Assembly: GCF_030056705.1 (NCBI RefSeq) | Contig: NZ_JASHIC010000006.1 | Coordinates: 62,001-126,000, forward strand | Length of the DNA: 64,000 nt | Source: Flectobacillus longus | GTDB lineage: Bacteria; Bacteroidota; Bacteroidia; Cytophagales; Spirosomataceae | Direction: 5' to 3' | Shown: positions 1 through 10,047 of the stretch, one piece after another | Layout: every line of letters begins with the position of its first letter | Position numbering within the stretch: position 1 is the first letter of the stretch | Program-made: the position numbers and the translations under genes | The notes under the pieces: model-generated | What the model was told of the DNA's origin: nothing | The model's database searches: none | The model's input: the letters and a program-made list of their open reading frames with translations, nothing else

Positions 1-88
1 ATTATAAATGAGTGTCTGGAGAGTAAATATTATTTAAAATGATATTTGCTCAAACTGGATCTTCATTCAAGCATTCGCGCCATAGAAT

Positions 89-2476
89 ATGATACACAAA
101 ACAATACTTTTCTGCTTTTTTTGTTTAGGAGTTTTTGCCCAAAAAGGCGATTATCCTATTCAGCCTGTGGCATTTACACAAGTTCATTTTAAAGATAATT
201 TTTGGACGCCCAAAATGCAGGTAAATGCCAATGTGACTATTCCTTACACGCTTAATCAGTGTAAAATCACAGGACGTATTGACAATTTCCGTAAAGCAGC
301 AAAGCAAATCCCTGCCGATAAAAGCACTTCTTTTACGTTTGATGATACCGACCTTTATAAAGTCATTGAAGGGGCTTCTTACAGTCTACAAACACAGAAA
401 AATCCTCAGCTAGAAACCTATCTTGATTCCTTGATTACGATTATTGGCTCAGCGCAAGAGGCAGATGGCTATTTATATACTTTTAGAACCATGCCTATCC
501 AAAAACCTCATGAATGGCTTGGCGCTAAACGTTGGGAAAAAGAAGAAGATTTGAGTCATGAACTCTATAATGCTGGTCACTTGTTCGAGTCAGCAGTTGC
601 ACATTATCAGGCAACAGGCAAAAAGAACCTTTTGAATATTGCCATCAGAAACGCTGATTTATTGGTAAAAACCTTTGGTTGGGGAAAAGAAGAACGCTTT
701 CCTGGACACCAAATCGTAGAAACAGGTTTGACAAAATTGTATAGAGTCACTGGCAAAAAAGCCTATCTTGATTTAGCTAAGTTCTTTTTAGATTTAAGAG
801 GAAAAGAAGGACACCTCAATCAAGAATATAGCCAATCGCACAAAAAAGTTGTAGATCAACATACTGCTGTTGGTCATGCGGTACGTGCCACCTATATGTA
901 CACAGGAATGGCTGACGTGGCAGCGCTTACTGGCGACAAAGCTTACTTGTCTGCGATTGATGATATTTGGCATGACGTAGTTGATAAAAAACTTTACATC
1001 ACAGGAGGAATCGGTGCGACAGGCAATGGCGAGGCTTTTGGCGACGATTATGATTTGCCAAACATGAGTGCTTACGCAGAAACCTGTGCTGCTATTGCGA
1101 ATGTCTATTGGAATCAGCGTATGTTTTTATTACACGGCGATGCACAATATGTTGATGTTCTTGAAAGAACACTTTACAACGGTTTGCTTTCAGGAATTTC
1201 ATTGAGTGGGGATAAGTTTTTTTACCCAAATCCACTGGCGTCTATGGGGCAACATCAGCGTCGTGCTTGGTGGGATTGTGCTTGCTGTGTTTCAAATATG
1301 ACTCGCTTCTTACCTTCAGTACCGGGATATACGTATGCTCAAAATCAAAAAAATCTTTACGTAAACCTTTTTGTAGGAGGGACTGCCACTATTCAATTAC
1401 CCAATACAGCTGTGATGATTACCCAACAAACGGCATATCCTTGGGAAGGGAAAAATGACATTACGATTGCTCCTGCCAAAACAGCACAGTTTGCTTTACG
1501 CATTCGTATTCCGGGTTGGGCATTAAGTAAACCATCATCAGGTGATTTGTACAAAGATGAAACACCAGAAAGCCCAATCCAGCTTTTGGTAAATGGTAAA
1601 GTATTTTCTTATAAAATGGAAAAAGGCTATGCTGTAGTTGATAGAATTTGGAAAAAAGGCGATAAAGTAAGCTTCACACTTCCTATGGATGTAAGAAAAA
1701 TTTTGGCTAACAGCAATGTAAAAGCTGACAAATCAAAATTTGCCTTACAGAGAGGGCCAATGGTATATTGTTTGGAAGGAAATGATAATACCTCAGCATC
1801 AGTCATGAGTTTGGTTGTGGATAAAAGCGCTCCTGTTACAGCCTCTTATCAACAAGATTTGTTGAATGGTGTCATGACTTTGAACATGAAAGGATTTACC
1901 ACACAAAGACAAGTAGGTTCTGAAGAATTGGTAAAGAAAACGACAGACATCAAGGCGATTCCGTACTACTCATGGGCAAATCGTGGGGCTACAGAAATGA
2001 CAGTTTGGATTCCGTATGAAGAAACGGCAGCACGCCCAACCCCTGCACCAACTATTGCCAGCAAAAGTAAGGTGTCAGGTTCTGTAAGTAATCCATTGAT
2101 GCTAAAAGCGCTAAATGACCAATATGAAGTAGAAAACTCTAATGACAAAAGTGCCAATTTCTTGCACTGGTGGCCTAAAAAGAATACTACAGAATATCTT
2201 CAATATGACTTTGACCAAACTTATACAGTATCCTCGTCAAGCATTTATTGGTTAGATGATAGTCCTTGGGGAGGCTGTCGTATTCCTGCTTCTTACAAGA
2301 TTTACTATCAAAAAAATGGAGAATGGATTCCTGTAAAAGTCATTAATCAAAGCCCTATTGCCAAAGACCAGCTCAATAGTATACAATTTGAGCCCGTAAC
2401 AACCAAAGCAATCAAAATGGAAGTGCAACTACCTGTTGATAATGCTGCTGGGGTTATAGAGTGGGCTGTGAAGTAG
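89..2476 (+). CDS. GH127-family glycoside hydrolase (beta-L-arabinofuranosidase-like), secreted
   Basis: The 795-residue protein has an N-terminal signal peptide (residues 1-17, ending FAQ) and the alpha/alpha-barrel of the DUF1680/GH127 family. Family catalytic and zinc positions are visible: E331 and C333 in the ETCA motif, and C397, C399 and C400 in DCACC. Known members release terminal L-arabinofuranose from plant glycans and act outside the cytoplasm. Residues from about 670 to the end resemble a discoidin-like (F5/8, CBM32-like) sugar-binding module. No SusC/D pair is visible nearby, so the substrate is inferred from the family only. It ends before a bidirectional terminator. Confidence 0.88.
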   Translation: MIHKTILFCFFCLGVFAQKGDYPIQPVAFTQVHFKDNFWTPKMQVNANVTIPYTLNQCKITGRIDNFRKAAKQIPADKSTSFTFDDTDLYKVIEGASYSLQTQKNPQLETYLDSLITIIGSAQEADGYLYTFRTMPIQKPHEWLGAKRWEKEEDLSHELYNAGHLFESAVAHYQATGKKNLLNIAIRNADLLVKTFGWGKEERFPGHQIVETGLTKLYRVTGKKAYLDLAKFFLDLRGKEGHLNQEYSQSHKKVVDQHTAVGHAVRATYMYTGMADVAALTGDKAYLSAIDDIWHDVVDKKLYITGGIGATGNGEAFGDDYDLPNMSAYAETCAAIANVYWNQRMFLLHGDAQYVDVLERTLYNGLLSGISLSGDKFFYPNPLASMGQHQRRAWWDCACCVSNMTRFLPSVPGYTYAQNQKNLYVNLFVGGTATIQLPNTAVMITQQTAYPWEGKNDITIAPAKTAQFALRIRIPGWALSKPSSGDLYKDETPESPIQLLVNGKVFSYKMEKGYAVVDRIWKKGDKVSFTLPMDVRKILANSNVKADKSKFALQRGPMVYCLEGNDNTSASVMSLVVDKSAPVTASYQQDLLNGVMTLNMKGFTTQRQVGSEELVKKTTDIKAIPYYSWANRGATEMTVWIPYEETAARPTPAPTIASKSKVSGSVSNPLMLKALNDQYEVENSNDKSANFLHWWPKKNTTEYLQYDFDQTYTVSSSSIYWLDDSPWGGCRIPASYKIYYQKNGEWIPVKVINQSPIAKDQLNSIQFEPVTTKAIKMEVQLPVDNAAGVIEWAVK

Positions 2477-2561
2477 GAATGTAAAATATTTTTAGAAATA
2501 TCAATTGAATCCTAATTTTCTTTAGTAGTAAAAGGGAAATTAGCTTTTTAGATAATCTAGC

Positions 2562-2591
2562 AAAGATCTTCGGACGTATCCGAAGGTCTTT
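2562..2591. terminator. Bidirectional hairpin between convergent genes
   Basis: A 13-bp stem with one G-U pair (2562-2574 with 2579-2591) closes on a 4-nt loop and is flanked by A and T runs. It lies between the 3' ends of the GH127 gene and the kinase gene, so it probably ends both transcripts. Confidence 0.75.
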
Positions 2592-2609
2592 TATTTTTAG
2601 GAAATCTTA

Positions 2610-3491
2610 TCAATACAAATCTCCATAACCCACTTGCAAACACGGAATCTGAAGTTCTAATCTCCAAAGATCGACAGCCTCTTGTTGTGTTTCTAAGGTT
2701 AACTTAACTTGGTATTTGGAAGCTATTTCCTGCTCATAAATCTCCTTTTTATGTCTAACTCCTTTAATACCTGAAGGATACATTAATAATTTATCAAACT
2801 CAACTCGATTATAATAAAGCCAATTTTGTGTTTGTCGGCGGTAGGTTTCTGGTCGCTGAGTTAGTAAAATGATTTTATAACCCTTAGCCCTGTAAATATC
2901 TAGTAACTCTTTGATGGGTTGATGCACCAAATCATTTTCACTTAAAAAAATATCCTGCAAGCTTCGTTGCGTAGGCATAGCAATTACATTATCTAACTCG
3001 CAAATAAGGGCAGGAGGGAGAGATTCATCTTTTTCAGCATAGTTATATAGCTTTTCTTTGGATAAAATATGCTGGCGATACAACTTCGAAACCACTGTAG
3101 CTCCTACACTACTTTCTCGCTGACTATCACGCTCAATACAAGTGCCTAAGTCTACTTCAAAAGGTTTTATTTCTATTTCTACCTTAGTACGATGTATTTT
3201 CTGAAATTGCTCCACGACCTTTTTCACTCGCTCGATAGGTCTTTCCCAAAGATTAGTATCATCGATAACTACATTCTTTCCAGACTTGAGTGCTTCAAAC
3301 AACATCATATCACGAAGTTGTTCGATAAAGCTTTCATTTTCTTTTGAATGCACACTATCATCGAGCATAGCACGCATATCATCCTTATTAAGGCGTTTCC
3401 ATAAACCTCGGCTATCAGCTACCAAGGATTTGGCAAATGTAGATTTCCCACTAGCAGGAATTCCTTGTAGAATAAGTACTTTTTGAGGCAT
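2610..3491 (-). CDS. Polynucleotide-kinase-like P-loop protein with C-terminal HAD-like domain
   Basis: The N-terminal kinase has a Walker A motif GIPASGKST (residues 10-18) and the DDTN motif of T4-Pnk-like kinases, which phosphorylate 5'-OH ends of RNA or DNA. The C-terminal part resembles the HAD phosphatase half of T4 Pnkp, including a TQRPETYR segment. The expected nucleophile motif DxD is ELD here (E165, D167), so phosphatase activity is doubtful. I chose the start at 3491 (MPQKVL). A longer reading to 3596 would run through the terminator of lon at 3504-3535; an ATG at 3503 is the only serious alternative. The 293 residues match T4 Pnkp (301). The role is probably RNA or DNA end repair; the substrate is not known. 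Confidence 0.72.
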   Translation of the reverse strand: MPQKVLILQGIPASGKSTFAKSLVADSRGLWKRLNKDDMRAMLDDSVHSKENESFIEQLRDMMLFEALKSGKNVVIDDTNLWERPIERVKKVVEQFQKIHRTKVEIEIKPFEVDLGTCIERDSQRESSVGATVVSKLYRQHILSKEKLYNYAEKDESLPPALICELDNVIAMPTQRSLQDIFLSENDLVHQPIKELLDIYRAKGYKIILLTQRPETYRRQTQNWLYYNRVEFDKLLMYPSGIKGVRHKKEIYEQEIASKYQVKLTLETQQEAVDLWRLELQIPCLQVGYGDLY

Positions 3492-3503
3492 TTGTTCGAG
3501 CAT

Positions 3504-3535
3504 AAAAAAGGCACAGAGTATAAAAGCTCTGTGCC
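3504..3535 (-). terminator. Intrinsic terminator of lon, abutting the next start codon
   Basis: A perfect 9-bp stem GGCACAGAG/CTCTGTGCC (3510-3518 with 3527-3535) has an 8-nt loop. Reading the minus strand it is followed directly by six T residues (3504-3509) and then the ATG at 3503. It should end the lon transcript, and it sets the upper limit for the start of the downstream kinase gene. Confidence 0.85.
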
Positions 3536-3600
3536 CAAGTTGGATAATTTTAAATCCTATAAATATGAAGCTATTGGACCCAAAAACGATTCTCAATTAC

Positions 3601-6087
3601 TTACACTAATGCATTTTCTTTTTTCTCTTCTGGAAAAATAAAATCAATTGGCTTACTAACTTTTTCAGGTAATAAAGCTATTTTCAACACCTCATCCACA
3701 TGATCTACATAGTGGAAGGTAAGGTCTGAGATATAAGCAGGTGTGATTTCTTCAATGTCCTTTTTATTTTTATTACAAAGAATTATTTCTTTAATTCCTG
3801 CACGCTTAGCTGCCAAAATCTTTTCTTTGATACCGCCTACAGGTAATACTTTCCCACGTAAAGTTACCTCACCAGTCATAGCCAAATGTGGTTTTACTTT
3901 GCGTTGAGTCAAAGCCGAAGCAATAGAAGTAGTCATCGTAATACCTGCTGAAGGTCCATCTTTTGGCACTGCTCCAGCTGGTACGTGAATATGCAAATGA
4001 TAGTTATCAAAAATGCGATAATCAATACCATATTCATCCGAATGAGCACGCAAATACGAAAGCGCTGTTAAAGCGGATTCTTTCATTACATCACCCAGTT
4101 GTCCAGACAAGGTAACGCCACCTTTTCCACGGCTCAATAATGATTCAATAAAGAGAATATCTCCACCTACAGGTGTCCAAGCTAAGCCTGTAACCACGCC
4201 CGCTAAATCGTTGGTTTCATATAAATCTTTATCAAAAACCTCTGTACCTAATAATTTCACGACATCTTCAGGCTTGATAATCTTTGGATATTCGTCGCCC
4301 ATTGCAATGGCTTTGGTAATTTTACGAATCAGTTTACCGATTTCTTGTTCCAATTTACGCACACCCGACTCACGTGTATATCCTTCAACTATTTTTTGAA
4401 GTGCTCCATCGGTCACATTAATTGTTTTATTTTCGAGACCATGTTCTTCTTTTTGTTTTGGAAGTAAGTGTTTTCTACCGATTTGAACTTTTTCTTCCAT
4501 CGTATAACCACTAATATCAATAATCTCCATACGATCACGTAAGGCAGGATGAATTGTATCTAGTGAATTAGCGGTAGCTATAAATAAAACCTTCGATAAA
4601 TCGAATTCTACTTCCAAATAATTATCAAAGAAGGCACTATTTTGTTCGGGGTCAAGTACTTCCAACAATGCCGATGACGGGTCACCACGATGATCGGCAC
4701 CAACTTTATCGATTTCGTCGAGGATAAATACAGGATTTGAAGAACCTGCCTTTTTAATATTCTGAATCAATTTGCCTGGCATGGCACCAATATAAGTTTT
4801 GCGGTGCCCACGAATTTCTGATTCATCATGCAAGCCACCCAATGCCATACGTACGTACTTACGACCTAGGGCTTTAGCAATCGAACGTCCCAAAGAGGTT
4901 TTACCTACTCCTGGAGGTCCATAAAGACAAAGAATTGGCGCTTTCATGTTGCCCTTCATTTTAAGAACGGCTAAATACTCGATAATACGTTCTTTTACTT
5001 TTTCGAGTCCAAAATGATCTGCATCTAAGACTTTTTGCGCTTTCTTTAGATCAAAATTATCTTTCGAGTATTCGTTCCATGGCAAGTCAGCCAATAGCTC
5101 TACGTAGTTCATGAGCATAGGATACTCAGCCGACATAGAATTAGTACGCTGTAACTTTCCTAATTCTTTTTGGAAATGGTCAGAAATTTCTTTCGACCAC
5201 TTTTTATTTGCTCCTTTAGCACGTAATTTATCAATTTCAGCCTCTGGGCTATCCACGCCTAACTCCTCTTGAAGAACCTTAATTTGTTGGCGCAAATAAT
5301 AATCTCTTTGTTGCTGATCTATATCGCTACTGGCTTTACTCTGAATCTCTCGTTTGAGTTCGAGCAAGTCAATATCTTTCATCATATACTGCAACAAATT
5401 TTGAGCTTGTTCAATTCCACTGAAAGTTTCAAGCAATTGCTGTTTTTCGGCCAATTCTGCATTGATATTAGCAGAAAGAAAATGTACCAAGAAATTTGGC
5501 GACTCGATATTATCCAGTGCAATTTGTGCCTCACGAGGAATGTCAGGGTTTAACAACAGGATTTTTCCAGCCGCATCACGCAGAGACTGAACCAAAGCTT
5601 TGTTCTCACGATTTAGCTTCGTTGGAAAAGTATCTTCGATATAACTTACTTTAGCTAGTAAATGTGGCTCAGTTTTTACGTATTCGGTTACTTCAAAACG
5701 TTTGCGTCCTTGAACAATAATAGTAATATTTCCTCCTGGCAGCACTATCATTTTTAAAATATGTGCTACTGTGCCTATTTTATATAAATCGTCGCCTACA
5801 GGTTCTTCTTTACTAGGATTAGCTTGTGCGATTACGCCTATTGTACGGTCGCCTTTGTAGGCTTTTTTGACAAGGCGTACAGATTTTTGTCTTCCTACCG
5901 TAATAGGAATCACCATCCCTGGAAATAATATGATATTGCGGATGGGAAGTATGGGTAATTCATTTGAGAGTTTGCCTAACTTCTCGTCATCAACTTGTTC
6001 TGTACCTAAAGGTATCAACTCAATCCCATCGAAATCCGAAATTTCTGCAAGTCTGAGTGTATCAAAGAATTTTTTATTGTAGCTCAT
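3601..6087 (-). CDS. lon: ATP-dependent Lon protease
   Basis: This is a full-length 828-residue LonA: an N-terminal substrate-binding domain (about 40-250), a coiled region, an AAA+ module with Walker [10 protein letters not shown] (390-398, K396), and a C-terminal Ser-Lys peptidase domain. The catalytic serine is S713 in KDGPSAG and the lysine is K756 in GGIKEK, 43 residues apart as in E. coli Lon (S679/K722). It acts in the cytosol on misfolded and regulatory proteins. A purine-rich AGAGGGAG stretch precedes the ATG. The gene stands alone with its own terminator. Confidence 0.97.
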   Translation of the reverse strand: MSYNKKFFDTLRLAEISDFDGIELIPLGTEQVDDEKLGKLSNELPILPIRNIILFPGMVIPITVGRQKSVRLVKKAYKGDRTIGVIAQANPSKEEPVGDDLYKIGTVAHILKMIVLPGGNITIIVQGRKRFEVTEYVKTEPHLLAKVSYIEDTFPTKLNRENKALVQSLRDAAGKILLLNPDIPREAQIALDNIESPNFLVHFLSANINAELAEKQQLLETFSGIEQAQNLLQYMMKDIDLLELKREIQSKASSDIDQQQRDYYLRQQIKVLQEELGVDSPEAEIDKLRAKGANKKWSKEISDHFQKELGKLQRTNSMSAEYPMLMNYVELLADLPWNEYSKDNFDLKKAQKVLDADHFGLEKVKERIIEYLAVLKMKGNMKAPILCLYGPPGVGKTSLGRSIAKALGRKYVRMALGGLHDESEIRGHRKTYIGAMPGKLIQNIKKAGSSNPVFILDEIDKVGADHRGDPSSALLEVLDPEQNSAFFDNYLEVEFDLSKVLFIATANSLDTIHPALRDRMEIIDISGYTMEEKVQIGRKHLLPKQKEEHGLENKTINVTDGALQKIVEGYTRESGVRKLEQEIGKLIRKITKAIAMGDEYPKIIKPEDVVKLLGTEVFDKDLYETNDLAGVVTGLAWTPVGGDILFIESLLSRGKGGVTLSGQLGDVMKESALTALSYLRAHSDEYGIDYRIFDNYHLHIHVPAGAVPKDGPSAGITMTTSIASALTQRKVKPHLAMTGEVTLRGKVLPVGGIKEKILAAKRAGIKEIILCNKNKKDIEEITPAYISDLTFHYVDHVDEVLKIALLPEKVSKPIDFIFPEEKKENALV

Positions 6088-6621
6088 AATCTCCCTCTAA
6101 AAAAATTTGGATAAGCGGTAAGGTATTATAATTAATTAACATTCAGCAATGTGCTTTTGGCTATGAGCTTACAAGCAAATTAGAAGCAATAGTTGAACAA
6201 TTTTTCCGTAAGCAAGTTGCTGTTGATAAATTTTCACTTATAATTTGAAGAAGTTGTAGAAAAAATAATGTTTTAAAAAAAAGTTTTTATTCTGCGCTTA
6301 ATTCCAAATTAGTAAGTAGCTCAACTGACAAAGTGTCAGAATGGTAATAAAGTTATAGTAAAATCTGAATACTTTTAAAGTGAATTATTAAATGGTCAAA
6401 AGCTGTGCCAATGAACAAGTTGTCAGTATTCTTGTAAGTGACTGACTCAAAATAGCTTTCATAATCGTCAGGTTTAAATTTGTATAACGGTTTCATCCAA
6501 AAAAAAGTGTCATATATGTATTGAAACTAATTTAATAAGAAATAGTATTAAAGTCATGAGAAAAGACCCCTAATTTGGGAATGTCTTATTTGGGCTGTAT
6601 TTTTAAAGAAATCCCTTTTTC
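6088..6621. other. 534-bp divergent intergenic region, no gene seen
   Basis: The region between the starts of lon and the permease gene is very AT-rich and has no convincing open reading frame or RNA gene. One TAAATTTG at 6475-6482 fits the -7 box for the permease, but no TTG lies at the proper spacing upstream. I saw no clear promoter for lon. Confidence 0.5.
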
Positions 6622-7932
6622 ATGACAACTAAAATTACTTCCAATCGCACTGAAATTCTCGCTGGTGTCAGTTCCTTTTTGGCCACTATGTACATCATTG
6701 TAGTCAACCCTTCTATCCTAAGTCAAACAGGAATGCCCTTCAATGCCGTACTTACAGCTACCGTTATTTTAAGCTTTTTTTGTAGCTTAATGATGGGACT
6801 TTATGCCAAAAATCCAATTGTTGTTGCTCCTGGTATGGGGATGAATGCCTTCTTTACTTTTACTGCTGTCAAGGGTATGGGCATTAGTTATCAAATAGCC
6901 CTAGGCGCTGTGTTTTGGGCAGGTGTTCTATTTGTCATTCTTTCTGTATTCAATGTTAGAACTTATATTGTAAAAGCCATTCCGACTCAACTTAGATTTG
7001 CCATATCAGCAGGAATTGGGCTTTTTATTAGTTTAATAGGTTTTGAGAATGCCAAATTCATTGTGGATAACCCAGCAACTCTAGTCGGTATCGCCTCATT
7101 CAAAGACCCCATAGTTATAACGTTTCTCATAGGCTTATTTATAACGGCGATTCTAATTGTTCGACAAACTACAGGCGGAATTATCATAGGGATAGTACTA
7201 ACAACCCTATTGGCTATCCCGATTGGGCGATTGTGGGGCGATGCCTCAGCCATTAACTTTGGGAATGCTCAACTAGTTACTTGGCAAGGAATTTTTTCTT
7301 CTCCTGATTTTAGCTTATTGTTTCAATTAGACTTGGTCAACTCCCTGAAAGTCTCCTTATTTCCTGTAATTTTTGCATTTGTTTTCACTGATATGTTCGA
7401 CAGTATTTCAACCTTTGTTGGCATTGCTGAGGCAGCAGATTTGTACGATGAAAATGGCGAACCACAAAACGTTAAAAAATCATTAATGACCGATGCCGTA
7501 GCAACGCTTTTAGGAGGCATTTTAGGTACAAGTCCAGGCACTGCCTATATTGAGTCTGCTGTTGGTATCGAGCAAGGAGGTCGAAGAGGGCTCACTGCCA
7601 TTACGGCAGGGCTTTTGTTTTTGCCCTTTATGTTTTTGTCTCCACTTTTGAGCATTGTACCTGCCATTGCAACAGCACCAGCCTTAATCATTGTAGGGGT
7701 TTTTATGATGAAACCAATTGCAAAAATCAATTGGTCAGAACTTGACGATGCCGTTCCTGCATTTTTATCTCTTGTACTTATCCCATTTTCATATTCTATT
7801 ACCCAAGGTATTATTTGGGGGTTTCTGAGTTGGACGATTATCAAAGTATCAGTAGGAAAATCTAAGGAGGTTTCTCTTGCCTTATGGATTATTGACGCCT
7901 TTGCATTAGTAGCGCTTTTCTGGGGACATTAG
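6622..7932 (+). CDS. NCS2/AzgA-type purine permease
   Basis: The 436-residue protein has about 12-14 hydrophobic segments and the AzgA-like signature near the N terminus (EILAGVSSFLATMYIIVVNP, then APGMGMNAFF at about 74-83). Characterised members are proton symporters for adenine, guanine or hypoxanthine in the inner membrane. The next gene encodes an exported MTA/SAH nucleosidase, which would release adenine outside the cytoplasm. This makes purine-base salvage a reasonable joint role (inference). The exact base cannot be told from sequence. Confidence 0.88.
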   Translation: MTTKITSNRTEILAGVSSFLATMYIIVVNPSILSQTGMPFNAVLTATVILSFFCSLMMGLYAKNPIVVAPGMGMNAFFTFTAVKGMGISYQIALGAVFWAGVLFVILSVFNVRTYIVKAIPTQLRFAISAGIGLFISLIGFENAKFIVDNPATLVGIASFKDPIVITFLIGLFITAILIVRQTTGGIIIGIVLTTLLAIPIGRLWGDASAINFGNAQLVTWQGIFSSPDFSLLFQLDLVNSLKVSLFPVIFAFVFTDMFDSISTFVGIAEAADLYDENGEPQNVKKSLMTDAVATLLGGILGTSPGTAYIESAVGIEQGGRRGLTAITAGLLFLPFMFLSPLLSIVPAIATAPALIIVGVFMMKPIAKINWSELDDAVPAFLSLVLIPFSYSITQGIIWGFLSWTIIKVSVGKSKEVSLALWIIDAFALVALFWGH

Positions 7933-8102
7933 ATAAACGTATTTATCGAATTTCTGTGCTATTTATAAATTTTTACGATTTCAAGTTAGACTATTTATTA
8001 ATTCAAATGCAGAGTAATGTTTTAGGCTTAGGTTATCAGCTTTGTATTACTGAATGTTAATAACCTCCTAAAGCAAAAAGCATTACTTCATATCTCACAA
8101 AC

Positions 8103-8954
8103 ATGTCCAATTTTAGCTTAAAGCCATCTTTTTGTGTATCTATTCGCACAACTTTCATCAATACACTCATATTACTTTGCTTCTTTAGCCCAAAGGTTTT
8201 TTCTCAAAAAACCAAAACGATTACAGCAATCGTAGGGGCATTCAATGCAGAGATACAATTATTGGAAGATTCACTCAAAAACAAAGAAGAACATCGAGTA
8301 AAAGGAGTTCGTTTTTTGACGGGGGAACTTTCAGGAAAATCTGTTGTAATAGCCCTAACTGGTGTGGGTAAAGTCAATGCCGCTATGACTACCACTTTAT
8401 TATTGATGAATTGGCAACCCGAAAGACTCATTTTCACAGGTATTGCAGGTGGTATTGCCAACGGTATTGCTCCTGGGGATATTGTTATTGCCAAATCATG
8501 TGTTCATCATGATTTTGGTAGATTACAAAACGAAGGTATTACGCTTCGTGCTACTCGCAATCCAGCAACGCTACAACTCAATCCAATATACATTCCTTCT
8601 GACAGTATTTTGGTGGGTATTGCTCAGCAGACAGCTCCTAAATGTACTTATCAAGCTGTTGGGAAAAATAATAGAATGCCTCAGATTTTAACTGGAATTA
8701 TAGCAACAGGAGATGTTTTTGTCAATTCTCAATCAAAAGTCGATGAGCTACGAAAAAATCTTAAGGCAGATGCCATAGAGATGGAAGGAGCCGCTGTAGC
8801 ACAGGTGTGTTATCAGATGCAATTACCCTGTTTGGTACTCAGAAGTATAAGCGACAATGCCAATGGAGATGCACATCAAGATATGCCTAATTTTGAAAAA
8901 ATTGCTGCTTATAATTCAGCTAGTTTGGTATTGAGTTTACTAAAAGTATTATAA
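8103..8954 (+). CDS. Exported 5'-methylthioadenosine/S-adenosylhomocysteine nucleosidase-like protein
   Basis: The 283-residue protein is of the PNP/UDP phosphorylase fold. Residues 16-35 form a hydrophobic stretch ending FSQ, a likely signal peptide and unusual because MTA/SAH nucleosidases are normally cytosolic. Catalytic positions of E. coli MTAN can be matched: E50 (E12), E228 in EMEG (E174) and D251 in SISDNA (D197). The reaction would cleave adenine from MTA, SAH or 5'-deoxyadenosine. It lies 170 bp downstream of the AzgA-type permease on the same strand. Another nucleosidase of the same fold cannot be excluded. Confidence 0.8.
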   Translation: MSNFSLKPSFCVSIRTTFINTLILLCFFSPKVFSQKTKTITAIVGAFNAEIQLLEDSLKNKEEHRVKGVRFLTGELSGKSVVIALTGVGKVNAAMTTTLLLMNWQPERLIFTGIAGGIANGIAPGDIVIAKSCVHHDFGRLQNEGITLRATRNPATLQLNPIYIPSDSILVGIAQQTAPKCTYQAVGKNNRMPQILTGIIATGDVFVNSQSKVDELRKNLKADAIEMEGAAVAQVCYQMQLPCLVLRSISDNANGDAHQDMPNFEKIAAYNSASLVLSLLKVL

Positions 8955-8960
8955 AACAAA

Positions 8961-8991
8961 AAAAGCTCATAGTAATAACTACTGAGCTTTT
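8961..8991. terminator. Hairpin between convergent nucleosidase and cobA
   Basis: A 9-bp stem AAAAGCTCA/TGAGCTTTT (8961-8969 with 8983-8991) encloses a further small AGT/ACT pairing. A and T runs on either side allow it to work in both directions. Confidence 0.7.
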
Positions 8992-9056
8992 CTAAATACC
9001 TAACCACTAATAATCTTTAAACATGCCTTGGGGCTTGTTAATATGTCGAATGTGTA

Positions 9057-9866
9057 CTAGACACTAAACTTCTTTTGTGCAATAGACTGTAATGTGGACG
9101 TTGAAGCAAACTTTACTACTTCTCCAAGCACAATAACGGCAGGGTTTGATAGCTTATTGTGCTCAACGACGAATTTAATATTTTTAGCAGTACCAATTCC
9201 AACTTTTTGATGAACGGTTGTACCTTGCTGTACAACGGCAATAGGCAAATCTGCTTTTCCCTGTTGAATACATAGTTCTGCGATTTGTTCTATTTTACTC
9301 ATTCCCATCAAAACAACAATAGTTGCTGATGATTGTAAAGCTAGTGCCAAATCTTTGGATAAAGAACCATCTGATTTAGTACCAGTAATCACCCAAAAAC
9401 TTTCGCTAACCCCTCTCGTTGTCAACGGAATACCTGCATACCCAGCAGCTGCTACCGAAGAAGATATACCAGGAATATAGGCTGTTTCTAAACCAAATTG
9501 TTGAGCATATTCAATTTCTTCCATACCTCGTCCAAAAATAAATGGGTCACCACCTTTCAAACGTACCACATGCCCATACATATAGGCTTTTTCGACTATC
9601 AAAAAATTAATAGCATCTTGAGAATGGCTTTCTCCTGGGCGTTTGCCTACATAAATTTTTTCGGCTTCGGGTTTACAATAATCTAATAATTCAGGAGCAA
9701 TAAGCGCATCATAAAGTACGACATCAGCCGAGGCTAATGCCTTGGTGGCTTTTAGGGTAATTAAATCTGGGTCACCTGGGCCAGCGCCAACTACAGTCAA
9801 GCGTGGTTTAGGTTCCAATGTATGAAAAGCTTCTAAATTATTCATAATCGAAAAGTAGTTGGTCAT
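9057..9866 (-). CDS. cobA: Uroporphyrinogen-III C-methyltransferase (siroheme synthesis)
   Basis: This 269-residue SAM-dependent tetrapyrrole methylase carries VGAGPGDPDLITLKA near the N terminus and GDPFIFGRG in the SAM-binding loop. It makes precorrin-2 from uroporphyrinogen III. There is no fused CysG-type dehydrogenase/chelatase half. The neighbouring gene at 10048-12150 encodes a siroheme reductase, so the pair fits siroheme supply for sulfite or nitrite reduction. A second ATG at 9845 (MNNLEAF) may be the true start. A TAGTTTTG -7 box lies at 9896-9903. Confidence 0.92.
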   Translation of the reverse strand: MTNYFSIMNNLEAFHTLEPKPRLTVVGAGPGDPDLITLKATKALASADVVLYDALIAPELLDYCKPEAEKIYVGKRPGESHSQDAINFLIVEKAYMYGHVVRLKGGDPFIFGRGMEEIEYAQQFGLETAYIPGISSSVAAAGYAGIPLTTRGVSESFWVITGTKSDGSLSKDLALALQSSATIVVLMGMSKIEQIAELCIQQGKADLPIAVVQQGTTVHQKVGIGTAKNIKFVVEHNKLSNPAVIVLGEVVKFASTSTLQSIAQKKFSV

Positions 9867-9956
9867 CGAGTAATGGTAAGCGAATCAATCTGAGACAAAA
9901 CTATTTTAAAAAATCGCTCAATCTCTTACTCACAAATCACTCAATCTAATAAAAAA

Positions 9957-9996
9957 GAGGTGTACCCAATTGGACAAGCCTTTTGAATTACACCCC
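9957..9996 (-). terminator. Terminator of the siroheme reductase gene
   Basis: On the minus strand a GGTGTA/TACACC stem (9959-9964 with 9989-9994) is followed by CTCTTTTTTATT. It lies 50 bp past the reductase stop. A short ACTCAATC-rich stretch (9911-9946) follows it. Confidence 0.6.
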
Positions 9997-10047
9997 TTCA
10001 AATGTTGTATATGACTATACTAAATAATCAAACAAAACTCGGTACGC

